Assembly (NCBI GenBank): GCA_963760285.1
Contig: CAVXCI010000001.1
Coordinates: 682,001 to 746,000 of the forward strand
Direction: 5' to 3'
Length of the DNA: 64,000 nucleotides
Source: PALSA-278 sp963760285
GTDB taxonomy: Bacteria > Acidobacteriota > Terriglobia > Acidiferrales > UBA7541
The notes below the pieces were generated by a model, which worked only from the letters and a program-made list of their open reading frames with translations, ran no database searches and had not been told where the DNA came from. Below are positions 29,174-38,207 of the stretch, piece after piece. How positions within the stretch are numbered: the stretch's first letter is position 1; each line of letters begins with the position of its first letter. Position numbers and translations under genes: made by a program.

Positions 29174-30076
29174 CTAAACCACTGGCGCAGGCTTTCCCGC
29201 GACGGCCATTTGAAGCGGACGCTCTCCGGGAATCAGGCCCGCGTCGGCGCATTCATGGAAATAACGCCTCAGGCCAGCCAGGTTTTCGTCATCCAGAGAA
29301 AAATCGATATTCTCACGGAGGTACCTTTCGAGACCCGGCGCCGGAAGATCAAGCTTCAGCGAAGCTCCCTCGGCTATATCTTCCACGTGCGACAACCCGT
29401 AGGCGAGCGAGATCTGGAAATCGCTAACCAGTTCCGATGTAATTGCATCAGGGCGTCCCGCCCACACCGCAAGGACGCATGGTAATCCGGTCATCTCGCG
29501 CCATTGATACGCCACATCATAGACAAAAAGCGAATCGAAACCCGGTACCGGCATGTCCTTCGGATCTCCCTGGCAGCAATGTTCGCCGCCGGGGCGGCGC
29601 GTGGCCAGATCGTCCATTTTGACGGCGATGCGCAGCGCGGGGTCCCCTATGATCAGCGCGGCATCGGCTGCCTGCAGCATGGCCGGGGCATCGGGCTCCA
29701 TCTCCACGAATTCCGGCTGGATATTCCAATGTGACCGGCAGAGCAGACGCACCAGTCCCGCCGAACTCCGCGAACTGGAATCCAGCGCAATACGCCGCAC
29801 CTGGTGGATGGGCTTTCGGGCCACCAGAAGAATGCTGCGGACTTCGCCTTTTGCCGCCACTGCCATCCCCGGCAGAATCGCGAGATTCTCGATCCGCTGG
29901 TATTCAACGGCCGGGATGATGGCAACATCCGCGTCGCCGCGCCTCAAAGCATCGGCGCATCGCGAAGGAACAGCGAAAAACAAATCATACCGGCCGACGA
30001 GCGGGCCATCCGTCAGGCCCCAGGCCAGTGGGGCTGCGTTCAGAAATTCGACGATACAAACGCGAGTCTTGAGCAT
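29174..30076 (-). CDS. mqnA: Chorismate dehydratase
   Basis: A 300-residue MqnA, the first enzyme of the futalosine menaquinone pathway, which dehydrates chorismate to 3-enolpyruvyl-benzoate. The family opening VCIVEFLNAAPLAWGL, the segment VPSRCADALRRGDADVAIIP, SSRSSAGLVRLL and the LIIGDPAL patch are all present, with FDSLFVYDVAYQWREMTGLP near the middle of the second half. The frame extends upstream to 30205, but ATG 30076 gives the usual N-terminus. It is the first gene of the mqnA-mqnC operon and diverges from the phenylalanine hydroxylase gene across 206 bases. Confidence 0.93.
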   Translation of the reverse strand: MLKTRVCIVEFLNAAPLAWGLTDGPLVGRYDLFFAVPSRCADALRRGDADVAIIPAVEYQRIENLAILPGMAVAAKGEVRSILLVARKPIHQVRRIALDSSSRSSAGLVRLLCRSHWNIQPEFVEMEPDAPAMLQAADAALIIGDPALRIAVKMDDLATRRPGGEHCCQGDPKDMPVPGFDSLFVYDVAYQWREMTGLPCVLAVWAGRPDAITSELVSDFQISLAYGLSHVEDIAEGASLKLDLPAPGLERYLRENIDFSLDDENLAGLRRYFHECADAGLIPGERPLQMAVAGKPAPVV

Positions 30077-30282
30077 TTTCCGCACAGTCTCGTTGAAGAT
30101 TTGAATATAGCATATGCCACGGCGCATCCGGGTTTCGCGCGCCCGGAGGGATTTGTTGCCGTGATTCGCCCTGCTCCCCGGTATCTTCTTTTTTGTCTCT
30201 TGCAAGATTCCGGGAACGGAACTCCGCCCACTCTGCTATAAGATAGGGCCTTCAGCCCGCACGTTCTTTATGGAGGGGTGTC

Positions 30283-31035
30283 ATGCAAAAGCCAGGCGCC
30301 GGATCGCAACTCGTGGCCGCCGAACCATTTCTTATTGACCAGGATTGGTCCGCGTATTCGCAGGATCAGCATGCCGTCTGGGCTGAGCTTGTCCGCCGAC
30401 GCATGCCGCAACTCCGCCAGCATGCGTGCCGGGAATACCTTGACGGCTTCAATTTGATAGGGCTCAGAGAGGACTCCATTCCCAATTTGGCCGACGTGAA
30501 TCGCCGTCTCGAGCCTCTCACCCGGTGGAGCGCCACGCCCGTCAGCGGATTCCTGCCTCCCGATGCTTTTTTCGAGATGCTGGCCGCGCGAAAATTTCCC
30601 ACTACCATTCGCCTTCGCAGCCGGGAATCTCTGGATTACACCTCCGAGCCGGATATTTTCCACGATGTTTTCGGGCACGTTCCCATGCATGCCCACCCCG
30701 TTTTGGCTGATTTCCTTCAGCAATGCGGCAAAGTCTGCGCTTCTTTGAGCGACAGTAACACCTTGGAGCGCATGGGGCGGCTTTTCTGGTTCACGATCGA
30801 ATTCGGAGTGATTCGCCAGCACGGAGGGATCAAGATATATGGCAGCGGCCTGATCTCCTCCCATGGCGAATGTACCAGCGTAATTGAAGGCCGTCCGGAG
30901 ATCCGGGATTTCAATCTCGACCAGGTATTGGACCAGAAGTTTTCGACTTCAGAGATGCAAAGCGTGCTGTACGCGGTGGATTCTTTCGACCAGATCTTCG
31001 AAGCGGCAAAGGAAGCCGAGCGACGCCTCGCCTGA
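30283..31035 (+). CDS. phhA: Phenylalanine-4-hydroxylase
   Basis: A 250-residue monomeric aromatic amino acid hydroxylase that turns phenylalanine into tyrosine with tetrahydrobiopterin and oxygen. The iron ligands are in place: His127 and His132 (SEPDIFHDVFGHVPMH) and Glu173 (FWFTIEFGV). The pterin-binding stretch YLDGFNLIGLREDSIPNL and the IKIYGSGLISSHGE segment are also typical. The protein has no regulatory ACT domain, as usual for bacterial forms. A GGAGGGG-type site (ATGGAGGGGTGTC) precedes the ATG. It lies alone between mqnA and a deacetylase gene. Pterin-specific genes are not nearby. Confidence 0.92.
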   Translation: MQKPGAGSQLVAAEPFLIDQDWSAYSQDQHAVWAELVRRRMPQLRQHACREYLDGFNLIGLREDSIPNLADVNRRLEPLTRWSATPVSGFLPPDAFFEMLAARKFPTTIRLRSRESLDYTSEPDIFHDVFGHVPMHAHPVLADFLQQCGKVCASLSDSNTLERMGRLFWFTIEFGVIRQHGGIKIYGSGLISSHGECTSVIEGRPEIRDFNLDQVLDQKFSTSEMQSVLYAVDSFDQIFEAAKEAERRLA

Positions 31036-31269
31036 AGCAGCCTGCTTCGAGCCATTTCGGGCGTGGCCATTTGATTCGCAGGAATATGGCGTCAGAAATC
31101 CCGGAACAAACTGATAACACTGCTGCTTCGCGTACGCTTGCTTTCGCCATGCCTCTTCTGTAAGCTGCCTGCAATCCCATGCTCTTGTCTTTGATGGGGC
31201 CCGGTTTATAAATCTTCGGGCGGGGAAAATCTGTCGCCGCCGAGATGTCGAGTTCGGCAAACAGGTGCC

Positions 31270-32064
31270 GTGATTCGCAGAGAAGCGCTGTTTACGACGA
31301 GTTGGGATGACGGACAGCCAACGGATCTCCGAGTGGCGGAGTTGCTCTCCAAGTACGGCTTGCGGGGAACCTTTTATGTTCCTGTGGAAAACCCGAAACG
31401 CCCCGTGATGGATGCCGGGGCCATTCGAACGCTCAGTTCGGAGTTTGAAATAGGCGCCCACTCCGTTCACCACTCTCAACTTGTCCAGCTTTCCGATGAA
31501 GTGGCCGAAACGGAAATCACAGCCCCCAAGAAGGTCCTGGAGGAGTTGACCGGCAAACCATGCCGGATGTTCTGTTTCCCTCAGGGGCGGTTTCGCCATA
31601 GCCAGCTTCGGCTGGTGCGCGAAGCCGGCTTCCTTGGCGCGCGCACAGTGGAATTGATGTCCCTGGATCTGCCTCGCACGGAAGACGGCGTCCTGGTAAT
31701 GCCCACCACCATCCAGGCCTACGAGCATTCACGTTCGGAGTACTTCAAGAATTTTGGGCGGCGCATGGCCCTCCGCAATCTTTTGAACTACTTGAGCTCA
31801 AGTGGAAACGATTGGGTGGAGGCCTCCGAATGGTTCCTGCGGGAAGCTATCCGCAGAAGCGGCGTTTTCCATCTGTGGGGCCATTCGTGGGAAATTGACA
31901 AGTTCAATCTCTGGCCCCGGCTTGAACACGTCTTCCAGAAAATGGCGGAAGTGAAAAATTCAGCCCGGAGTGCGGATAATTCTGAAGTGTGCGAGTATGC
32001 CCTCGCTCGGCGAAAAACCCAAGATTCTTCTGGTTCACAACCGCTACCAGCAGTTCGGCGGTGA
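31270..32064 (+). CDS. NodB-type polysaccharide deacetylase
   Basis: A 264-residue protein of the carbohydrate esterase 4 fold. The metal motif is Asp13-Asp14 (TSWDDG) and His64-x3-His68 (GAHSVHH); a third motif reads FCFPQGRF (residues 101-108); HLWGHSWEID near residue 210 supplies the later His. These predict removal of acetyl groups from a sugar polymer. No signal peptide is visible, so it may work on a cytoplasmic lipid-linked sugar. Its C-terminal tail overlaps the next gene, a glycosyltransferase, by 68 bases. The last ~25 residues look unlike the family and may be due to an indel. The pair suggests a role in making an extracellular or surface glycan. Confidence 0.85.
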   Translation: MIRREALFTTSWDDGQPTDLRVAELLSKYGLRGTFYVPVENPKRPVMDAGAIRTLSSEFEIGAHSVHHSQLVQLSDEVAETEITAPKKVLEELTGKPCRMFCFPQGRFRHSQLRLVREAGFLGARTVELMSLDLPRTEDGVLVMPTTIQAYEHSRSEYFKNFGRRMALRNLLNYLSSSGNDWVEASEWFLREAIRRSGVFHLWGHSWEIDKFNLWPRLEHVFQKMAEVKNSARSADNSEVCEYALARRKTQDSSGSQPLPAVRR

Positions 32065-33190
32065 AGATGCCGTCTTCCGCGCTGAAAAGGAACTGCTGAC
32101 CGCCCGCGGCCATCAGGTTCTCGAATATGTGGAGGACAACCAGCGCATTGACGGGATGAACCGTCTGGCTCTGGCTGGCCGGACGATCTGGTCCGTCCAA
32201 ACCCACGAAAAAATCCGCAATATTATTCGCAACGAGCGGCCGCACCTCGTTCACTGTCACAACACGTTTCCGCTGATTTCTCCTTCCATTTATTGGGCAT
32301 GCAAGGATGAAGGCGTGCCGGTGGTGCAAACCCTGCACAACTACCGCCTGCTCTGTCCCGCGGGAAGTTTCATCCGCAAAACCGGAATTTGCGAGGAATG
32401 CCTGGGAAAAAAGTTCGCGTGGCCGGCGATCGAACACGCGTGTTACCACGACAGCCGCGGCGTAAGCGGGGTAATTGCAACCATGCTGAGCGTCCACCGC
32501 GCTTTGGGAACCTGGCAGAATCTGATCAATGTCTACGTGGCGCTTTCTGAATTTGCAAGGGGAAAATTTGTGGAAGGCGGACTTCCGGGAGAGAAAATCA
32601 CCGTCAGCCCCAATTTTGTCGCGCCCGATCCCGGGCTCCGCGAAGGCCACAAGGATTACGCAGTATTTGTGGGCAGGCTGTCACCGGAAAAAGGGCTGAT
32701 GACGTTGCTTAAGGCCTGGAAGCAACTGGGAAGAAACATTGGGCTGCGCATTCTCGGTGACGGCCCGCTGCGCGGCGAGCTTGAAGCGGAAGCACTAGAA
32801 AACCACCTCACCAATGTTTCCTTCGAGGGCCGGCGGGAGCGTTCCGAAGTTCTTGCCGCCATGAAGGGCGCGCGGTTTCTGGTCCTGCCCAGTGAATGCT
32901 ACGAGAATTTTCCTGTGGTCGTGGCGGAAGCCTTCGCTTGCGGCGTACCCGTCCTGGCGTCGCGGCTCGGTTCACTTGCAGAAATCGTCGGCGACCACAG
33001 AACCGGACTCCAGTTCAAACCTGAGGATCACCAGGACCTGGCCGCAAAGGTGCAATGGGCCTGGGATCATGGCAAAGAAATGGAAGGATTTGGTCTCGCG
33101 GCTCGCGCGGAATTCGAAACCAAATACACGGCGGATTGTAAGTACATCTCTTTGATGACGATCTACGAACGCGCCCTCAAAGTCGCGTGA
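31997..33190 (+). CDS. GT4-family glycosyltransferase
   Basis: A 397-residue protein with a GT-B fold of the GT4 family. The N-terminal half starts KPKILLVHNRYQQFGGEDAV and includes HCHNTFPLISPSIYWA and VVQTLHNYRLLCPAGSF. The C-terminal half holds FVGRLSPEKGLMTLLKAWKQ, the nucleotide-sugar site VLPSECYENFPVVVAEAFAC and GVPVLASRLGSLAEIV. A short four-cysteine-type patch (CPAG, CEECLGKKF) lies near residue 120. It would add a sugar to a surface glycan using a nucleotide sugar. I chose ATG 31997 rather than an upstream alternative at 31970 since MPSLGEKPKILLV is the usual start. It overlaps the deacetylase gene. Confidence 0.88.
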   Translation: MPSLGEKPKILLVHNRYQQFGGEDAVFRAEKELLTARGHQVLEYVEDNQRIDGMNRLALAGRTIWSVQTHEKIRNIIRNERPHLVHCHNTFPLISPSIYWACKDEGVPVVQTLHNYRLLCPAGSFIRKTGICEECLGKKFAWPAIEHACYHDSRGVSGVIATMLSVHRALGTWQNLINVYVALSEFARGKFVEGGLPGEKITVSPNFVAPDPGLREGHKDYAVFVGRLSPEKGLMTLLKAWKQLGRNIGLRILGDGPLRGELEAEALENHLTNVSFEGRRERSEVLAAMKGARFLVLPSECYENFPVVVAEAFACGVPVLASRLGSLAEIVGDHRTGLQFKPEDHQDLAAKVQWAWDHGKEMEGFGLAARAEFETKYTADCKYISLMTIYERALKVA

Positions 33191-33414
33191 ACGGCAATAA
33201 GATTCCCAAACCCTCCGGAAAGCTCCCGAGCCTTGCGCCAGCGGCATCGCTCTCACTAATCCATTATTTGTTTCTAACGTTGCACTCCTCTGTTTTCCGC
33301 TGGCATGCGCCAACCTCGCATGCAGGCGTCGAAGTCTCTCCCACAAATCTAAAGATGACCAGGGCGATCCTGCCAAGCACAAGATTCGCGGCAACGCTGA
33401 CTCATACCCAAGCG

Positions 33415-33933
33415 TCAATCGAACTTAAATGCGGGTGCGGCCTGATCTGCGCCCACGCGTCCGGCAACGATTTCTGCCTGGAAAAAATCTTCACCGCGGA
33501 TCGGAGCCCCGGCCAGACGCCGGAGCAGCGCCAGTTGACCGGTGTGCGCCAACGCGTCGGCAATTGGCGCCTGAAACAGTTTCTCCGCGGAAACACCGAG
33601 CGCCGCGCCGGAACTCAGGTAATCGTCAAACGATTTCAGCGCGGCGAAGAAACGCTTTACCTCTTTATCCCATTCGAGCGGTTGGGACGAATGCCATTTC
33701 TGGTGGCCCCGGGCAATGGAAAGACCCCACTCGAATAAGTCACCCAGGTGCGCGAGAATTTCTCCGGGAGTGCGCGCGCCGGGAGCAGCACGAAAATTGG
33801 CGAATCCTGGTGGCGCGTCGTGAATCGTTTTGCCCGCGCGGTACGCAAGCGTGGCAACGGCGTGCCGCAAGAGTTGGATGGCCTGGTCAGAGCCCTCTGC
33901 GCGTGAATTCATCGTTTTCATCTCCAAGTCCAA
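33415..33933 (-). CDS. DinB-family putative metalloprotein
   Basis: A 172-residue four-helix protein of the DinB/YfiT-like type. Visible features are HAVATLAYRAGKTIHDAPPG, a His in LAHLGDLFEWGLSIARG, and ADALAHTGQLALLRRLAGAP, which together give the three-His pattern (one in helix 2, two in helix 3). Members bind a metal ion and are often glutathione-, bacillithiol- or mycothiol-dependent transferases, but many have unknown roles. The next gene on the same strand is a second DinB-like protein with only 25 bases between them. Cytoplasmic; no signal seen. Confidence 0.75.
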   Translation of the reverse strand: MDLEMKTMNSRAEGSDQAIQLLRHAVATLAYRAGKTIHDAPPGFANFRAAPGARTPGEILAHLGDLFEWGLSIARGHQKWHSSQPLEWDKEVKRFFAALKSFDDYLSSGAALGVSAEKLFQAPIADALAHTGQLALLRRLAGAPIRGEDFFQAEIVAGRVGADQAAPAFKFD

Positions 33934-33958
33934 TACCCAATCCCATCCAATGAAACTA

Positions 33959-34442
33959 TTATGGCTCGGTTCTTACAAGCCGCTTGATTAGCGTGATCTG
34001 TCCGGCATGGTATGCGTAATGCTGGATGGTCCCGGTCAAATTTCGGTATACCGTGTCATTCTCTCGAACCGGCTTTGCGTGATAAGGCGCTGTCAGATAA
34101 CTGACGCACGGCGCGCAGCAAACCACGGTGGCTCTGTTCCAATTCCTCCGTTGCCTCTCGCCATGCATCCTGCGTCGGAGCAGGCATCGCCGGCCAATCC
34201 TGCGCCCTTGTCAGCCGGATGCGCGTTCCGGAAATCCGCAGCGTCACGGCTCGATTCCAGGCGGCAATGTGATTCGTGATTTCCCAGATGGAATGCAATC
34301 CTGCGGGAGGCCGCGCCGCGGCAACCCTGGCATCCACTCCCCGCAGCGCGAAGCGAACCGAAGGGCCGTGCCACGCACCGCCGCTATGCGCCTGCTTCAG
34401 CATAATTTCAATCCGTTTTACCTCTATCGCCGATGACTTCAT
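33959..34442 (-). CDS. Second DinB-family protein, one frameshift
   Basis: About 160 residues of a DinB-type protein. The first 115 or so (GLHSIWEITNHIAAWNRAVT with the helix-2 His) are in one frame. Near 34075 the frame changes and the C-terminal helix continues as NLTGTIQHYAYHAGQITLIK, with the HxxxH pattern. Repaired, all three His ligands are present. It lies upstream of the first DinB gene on the minus strand and probably shares its transcript. The two proteins differ strongly in sequence, so this is an old pair and not a recent duplication. Function unknown. Confidence 0.7.
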
Positions 34443-34519
34443 TCTGTTGCGTCCTTTTCTTCAGGCGAATAATTCCTTGCTGATGGATTCGCCGGCATGT
34501 CCTGGCGATTGCCTTAATT

Positions 34520-35776
34520 TCAGTGTGTCCACCAGATCCACGCGGCGCCCATAACCAGTGTGATCAGAGTGATGGGCACTCCCACCCGCAAATAATCACG
34601 ATAGCTGATGCGGGCCTCGGGACCGGCCGTTTCAATAACAATGATGTTCGCCACTGAACCGGTTATGGTCAAATTGCCGGAGAGGGTGCTGGCCATGGCC
34701 AGCACCAGCCACATCTTGTGCGGGTCGCCGAGCGAAGGAATGATGGGCCGCAGGAGCATAACCGCCGGAACGTTGCTGACCAGATTTCCCAGAACCGCCG
34801 TGAACGCGGCGAAAATACCGACGTTGGAAAGGTTCAGTCGCTGGCCTATGAAAAACAAGTATCCCGTCAGCCCAACTTTTTGCGCCCCGCCGACAATGAT
34901 AAATAGTCCGATAAAGAATACCAACAGTCCTGTATCCACGTCCCTGTAAAGATCCTTGGGATCCTGTGTCCGGGTAATGAGCAGTACCGCCGCTCCCAGC
35001 GTGGCCACTATCGCCGGCGAAACACCCCAAAGAAAACCGGCAACCATGAACGTAGCCACAAACATGCTCTTGATGAGCTGCGCGCGAGGAGGAGGAAGGG
35101 CCGGCAGAGCCTGTTGTGCTTCCGATACGCTGACATCCTCCCGGGGGTTGAGCCAGTGCAGGATCGCCCAGTTCACCAGCAGTCCCACGATCGCCACTGG
35201 ACCCAAGTGGATTAGAAAGTCGAGAAAGTGAATTCCCGAGGCGGAGCCAATGATTATGTTCTGGGGATTGCCGGTGATGGTCGCTACGCTGCCGATGTTC
35301 GAGGCGGTCGCCACCGCCAGAAGATAGCGTTCCGGGCGCAGGCCCACCCGCCGCGTGATCGTCAACACCAGCGGAACCATGGCCAGGCAAATTATGTCAT
35401 TAACAAAAAACGCTGACAGGAAGCCGCTGATGAATATCACGGCGGGCAGCAACTGTGGCCGGCGAAGGTGACGAAGAATGAACCCGGCGCTCCAATCAAA
35501 AAAGCCTGTCCTGCGAAGATTACTCACCACCAGCATCATGGAGAACAGGAGTACCAGGGTGCTGAAGTTTACAAATTGGATGGTCTCGCCGGGATGAACC
35601 ACCCCCAGCGCCACCATCAATACGGCGCCGATAATGGCGGCGCCCGGGCGGTCAATTCTTAATCCCGGAAATTTTCCCAGCGCAAACACCAGATAGCTGG
35701 CAAGAAACACCGCGATTGCAGCTAGCCTCTGGGCATCAGACAATTGAGAAGGCGTCAATGAAAACACGGAGTGCAA
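34520..35776 (-). CDS. ArsB/NhaD-type membrane transporter
   Basis: A 418-residue membrane protein with about eleven hydrophobic helices, of the ion transporter superfamily (ArsB, NhaD and SLC13 relatives). Key stretches: FFVNDIICLAMVPLVLTITR in the first half, NIGSVATITGNPQNIIIGSA, and the matching half-repeat AVLGNLVSNVPAVMLL with NLTITGSVANIIVIE. The NP..I/NV.. hairpins are the substrate-binding elements of this group. The substrate could be arsenite, a dicarboxylate, or Na+/H+; no arsenic-resistance genes are adjacent, so I do not assign one. It diverges from the subtilase gene. Confidence 0.8.
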   Translation of the reverse strand: MHSVFSLTPSQLSDAQRLAAIAVFLASYLVFALGKFPGLRIDRPGAAIIGAVLMVALGVVHPGETIQFVNFSTLVLLFSMMLVVSNLRRTGFFDWSAGFILRHLRRPQLLPAVIFISGFLSAFFVNDIICLAMVPLVLTITRRVGLRPERYLLAVATASNIGSVATITGNPQNIIIGSASGIHFLDFLIHLGPVAIVGLLVNWAILHWLNPREDVSVSEAQQALPALPPPRAQLIKSMFVATFMVAGFLWGVSPAIVATLGAAVLLITRTQDPKDLYRDVDTGLLVFFIGLFIIVGGAQKVGLTGYLFFIGQRLNLSNVGIFAAFTAVLGNLVSNVPAVMLLRPIIPSLGDPHKMWLVLAMASTLSGNLTITGSVANIIVIETAGPEARISYRDYLRVGVPITLITLVMGAAWIWWTH

Positions 35777-35861
35777 GGGGAAATGCTAGCATCGGGGGGC
35801 CAGGTTCGGAAGGAAGCATTGCGATTGCGAATACAATTCGGTTTGATTGTCCAAATGAGGT

Positions 35862-37559
35862 GTGCGCCCTGAACTTTGTCGAGGCGGAATTGGCTTGAAC
35901 CCCCCAAAGATTGCCGGCAACCCGGTTGCTCCCGCCGCGCCGATTGCGTGTCCGCTCTGCACGAAACCTTCGCCGTCCAGTTCGTTGCATGAGGCGGGTT
36001 GGCTTCCGGCGCGGGTGGCGCAACAGATCGGAAGCAATCATCCGGAATGGAAGGCCAGCGATGGCGCGTGTCCGGCGTGTATCCAGCAGGCCCTCTTGCA
36101 AACCCTGCTGCAGCATGGCGAAGCTGCCCTGCAGGAGAGCGTTCAAAGTGTTTGGCCGCTGGATGCCCAGGCGGCATTCGGCGCGCTGCCTACGCCTCTT
36201 CGCATGCATGCGGATCCGCGATTTGCCGCGCGCGGCGTGACGATGGCCATGATCGATGCCGCTTTTTTCCCGCACCCCGATTTGGTTCAGCCGCGCAATC
36301 GCATTCTGGCCTGGGCGGACGCCAGCCAGCTCCGGGTGCGGAGCCGCCGGTTCAAGCCGCAGCAAAAACCACAATGGCCCGGCTGGAAAGACATGCGCCC
36401 GGCGCAATGGCACGGCATGATGACCAGCTGCTCAGCAGCCGGAAACGGGTGGCTAAGTCACGGTCTCTATCACGGATTGGCGAGTGAGGCTGATTTGGTT
36501 TTGGTTCAGGTCCGTGAAGCGGATGGCCGCATCCATAACGGCAGCATCACCCGCGCGCTTCGATGGCTGTTGCGCAAGCGCAGCGCCTTGAATATTCGCG
36601 TCGTCAGCATTTCCGTGGGCGGCGACCCTCTGAATCAAACAGGGGGAGACGAAGTGGAAGACGCGGTCAGCAATTTGGTGCGGGCGGGCGTTACAGTGAT
36701 CGCCGCGGCCGGCAATGATGGGCAGCGCCAGCTTTTTCCTCCAGCCACGGCTCCCCAGGCCATTACCGTGGGGGGCATTGATGATCGCAATGTCCTGGAC
36801 GATTCCAAGATGGTCCTCTGGCACAGCAACTATGGCGCGAGCAGCCATGGCGGTTTTAAACCTGAGTTGGTGGCTCCCAGCCTGTGGGTGGTTGCGCCGG
36901 TTCTTCCCGGCTCCGGCGTGGCATTGGAAGCGGAGCAGCTTTTCAAGCGCCGCGCCATGGGGGATACAACGGTTGACGCGCGCATCGCGGAATTGAAACT
37001 TGTTACGCCATATTATCAACACGTCGAAGGGACGAGTTTCGCGGCTCCCATCGTGGCCAGCACGGTCGCCTGCATGCTGGAAGCAAACCCGGGGCTCACT
37101 CCGCTGCAAGTCCGCACTCTCCTGGAAGGCGCGGCTCGGCCGGTGCCCGGCGCTCCACCGGAACGCCAGGGTGCGGGCGCACTGGATTCAGGGATTGCCG
37201 TCGCGCTGGCTATGGATGCACGGCTCGATGGTGACGGGCAGCCCATTTCACCGCAGGTTTCTGCAATGGGAATATCCTTCCTCCTACATGATCGTGAAGC
37301 CAGGAAGGTTCAAGTGGTGGGTAACTGGGAAGCATGGCGCCCTCCCGGCGTCGCCGCCCAGCAGGTCAAACCTGGGGTCTGGCATGCGGCGCGGCCCCCG
37401 CTGCCACCGGGCCGATATACATATCGGTTTCTTTTGGATGAGAAACGCTGGCTGGCTGATCCCGTGAACCCGCGCAAGGTCATAAACGGGCTTGGCGGCT
37501 TCGACAGCGTGCTCATCGTTCCTGATCTCGGGAAAAATTCCAATCTGCCCATCGCGTAG
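35862..37559 (+). CDS. S8 subtilase with N-terminal CxxC pairs and CBM48-like C-terminus
   Basis: A 565-residue protein with an unusual layout. Residues ~28-75 carry two CxxC pairs (Cys30/33 and Cys70/73) that could bind zinc. The subtilisin domain follows with Asp132 (TMAMIDAAFF), His184 (QWHGMMTSC), Asn in AAAGNDGQRQLF and the nucleophile Ser392 (EGTSFAAPIVAS), so the catalytic set is complete. Residues ~473-555 (VQVVGNWEAWRPPGV ... PGRYTYRFLLDEKRWLADP) resemble the CBM48/AMPK-type glycogen-binding E-set domain. No signal peptide is visible, so a cytoplasmic protease acting near glycogen or starch is possible. The start is GTG 35862 or, with GAGGCGG upstream, TTG 35895. Confidence 0.8.
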   Translation: MRPELCRGGIGLNPPKIAGNPVAPAAPIACPLCTKPSPSSSLHEAGWLPARVAQQIGSNHPEWKASDGACPACIQQALLQTLLQHGEAALQESVQSVWPLDAQAAFGALPTPLRMHADPRFAARGVTMAMIDAAFFPHPDLVQPRNRILAWADASQLRVRSRRFKPQQKPQWPGWKDMRPAQWHGMMTSCSAAGNGWLSHGLYHGLASEADLVLVQVREADGRIHNGSITRALRWLLRKRSALNIRVVSISVGGDPLNQTGGDEVEDAVSNLVRAGVTVIAAAGNDGQRQLFPPATAPQAITVGGIDDRNVLDDSKMVLWHSNYGASSHGGFKPELVAPSLWVVAPVLPGSGVALEAEQLFKRRAMGDTTVDARIAELKLVTPYYQHVEGTSFAAPIVASTVACMLEANPGLTPLQVRTLLEGAARPVPGAPPERQGAGALDSGIAVALAMDARLDGDGQPISPQVSAMGISFLLHDREARKVQVVGNWEAWRPPGVAAQQVKPGVWHAARPPLPPGRYTYRFLLDEKRWLADPVNPRKVINGLGGFDSVLIVPDLGKNSNLPIA

Positions 37560-37581
37560 ATATCAAGTCCGCGAGCTCAAA

Positions 37582-38082
37582 TCAGTGTTTTGCTCCGGTG
37601 GAGTCCACTTGCGCGAAGAGGCTGGTATGGTCGTGTACGATTCGCCAGCCCTCGGGAAACCGCCGCAACACCAGCGTGAAAACGCCGCCGGGCTTGTCAT
37701 TCGCGCGGGTCAGTTGCCATTGTCCCAGCACGAACGCCGCGTCCTTGGAAAGCAGATGAATCTCCAGATTGCTGAACTCCAGGTGGCCCATGGAGGCGCG
37801 GTCGGGATAGGTGCGGCGATAGCGGTCCAACACCCCGTCCCATCCGCGTTGCACGCCTTTTGCGCCGGCAAAGGTTGTCTCGTCTGACTTCCAATATCCA
37901 TCCATGAAGGCCGGTATATCGCCGCGATTCCATGCGGCGGCCTGCGCTTCGATCAGCGTTCGAATCTGAAATTCCGCCTGTGGTTCTTTCTGACCGTTCT
38001 GGGCGACACCTTTTCCGCCCATACTCGGAATCGCAGCCGCCAGCGCACAGACAAGTAAGATTCCGCACCGATTTCGCTGCAT
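37582..38082 (-). CDS. Secreted DUF4440 (NTF2-like) protein
   Basis: A 166-residue protein with a signal peptide (GILLVCALAAAIPSMGGKGV) and an NTF2-like cone fold of the DUF4440 type: IRTLIEAQAAAWNRGDIPAF, GYWKSDETTFAGAKGVQRGW, YRRTYPDRASMGHLEFSNLE and the closing GGVFTLVLRRFPEGWRIVHD. Members include ketosteroid isomerase-like and calcium/calmodulin-kinase association-like proteins; most bacterial ones have no known function. The ATG at 38082 follows GGGAGAG. It is convergent with the subtilase gene, 22 bases from it. Confidence 0.8.
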   Translation of the reverse strand: MQRNRCGILLVCALAAAIPSMGGKGVAQNGQKEPQAEFQIRTLIEAQAAAWNRGDIPAFMDGYWKSDETTFAGAKGVQRGWDGVLDRYRRTYPDRASMGHLEFSNLEIHLLSKDAAFVLGQWQLTRANDKPGGVFTLVLRRFPEGWRIVHDHTSLFAQVDSTGAKH

Positions 38083-38207
38083 GCCACTCTCCCTTGAGTG
38101 AATAAATTAACTGGATTCCAGACTAGCATCAACCGGAACCGGGCGGGACGCTAGTACTTTCTGCCCATTGCCACCGCGCAGAAACCAGGCGATGCTACTT
38201 GCACAAG

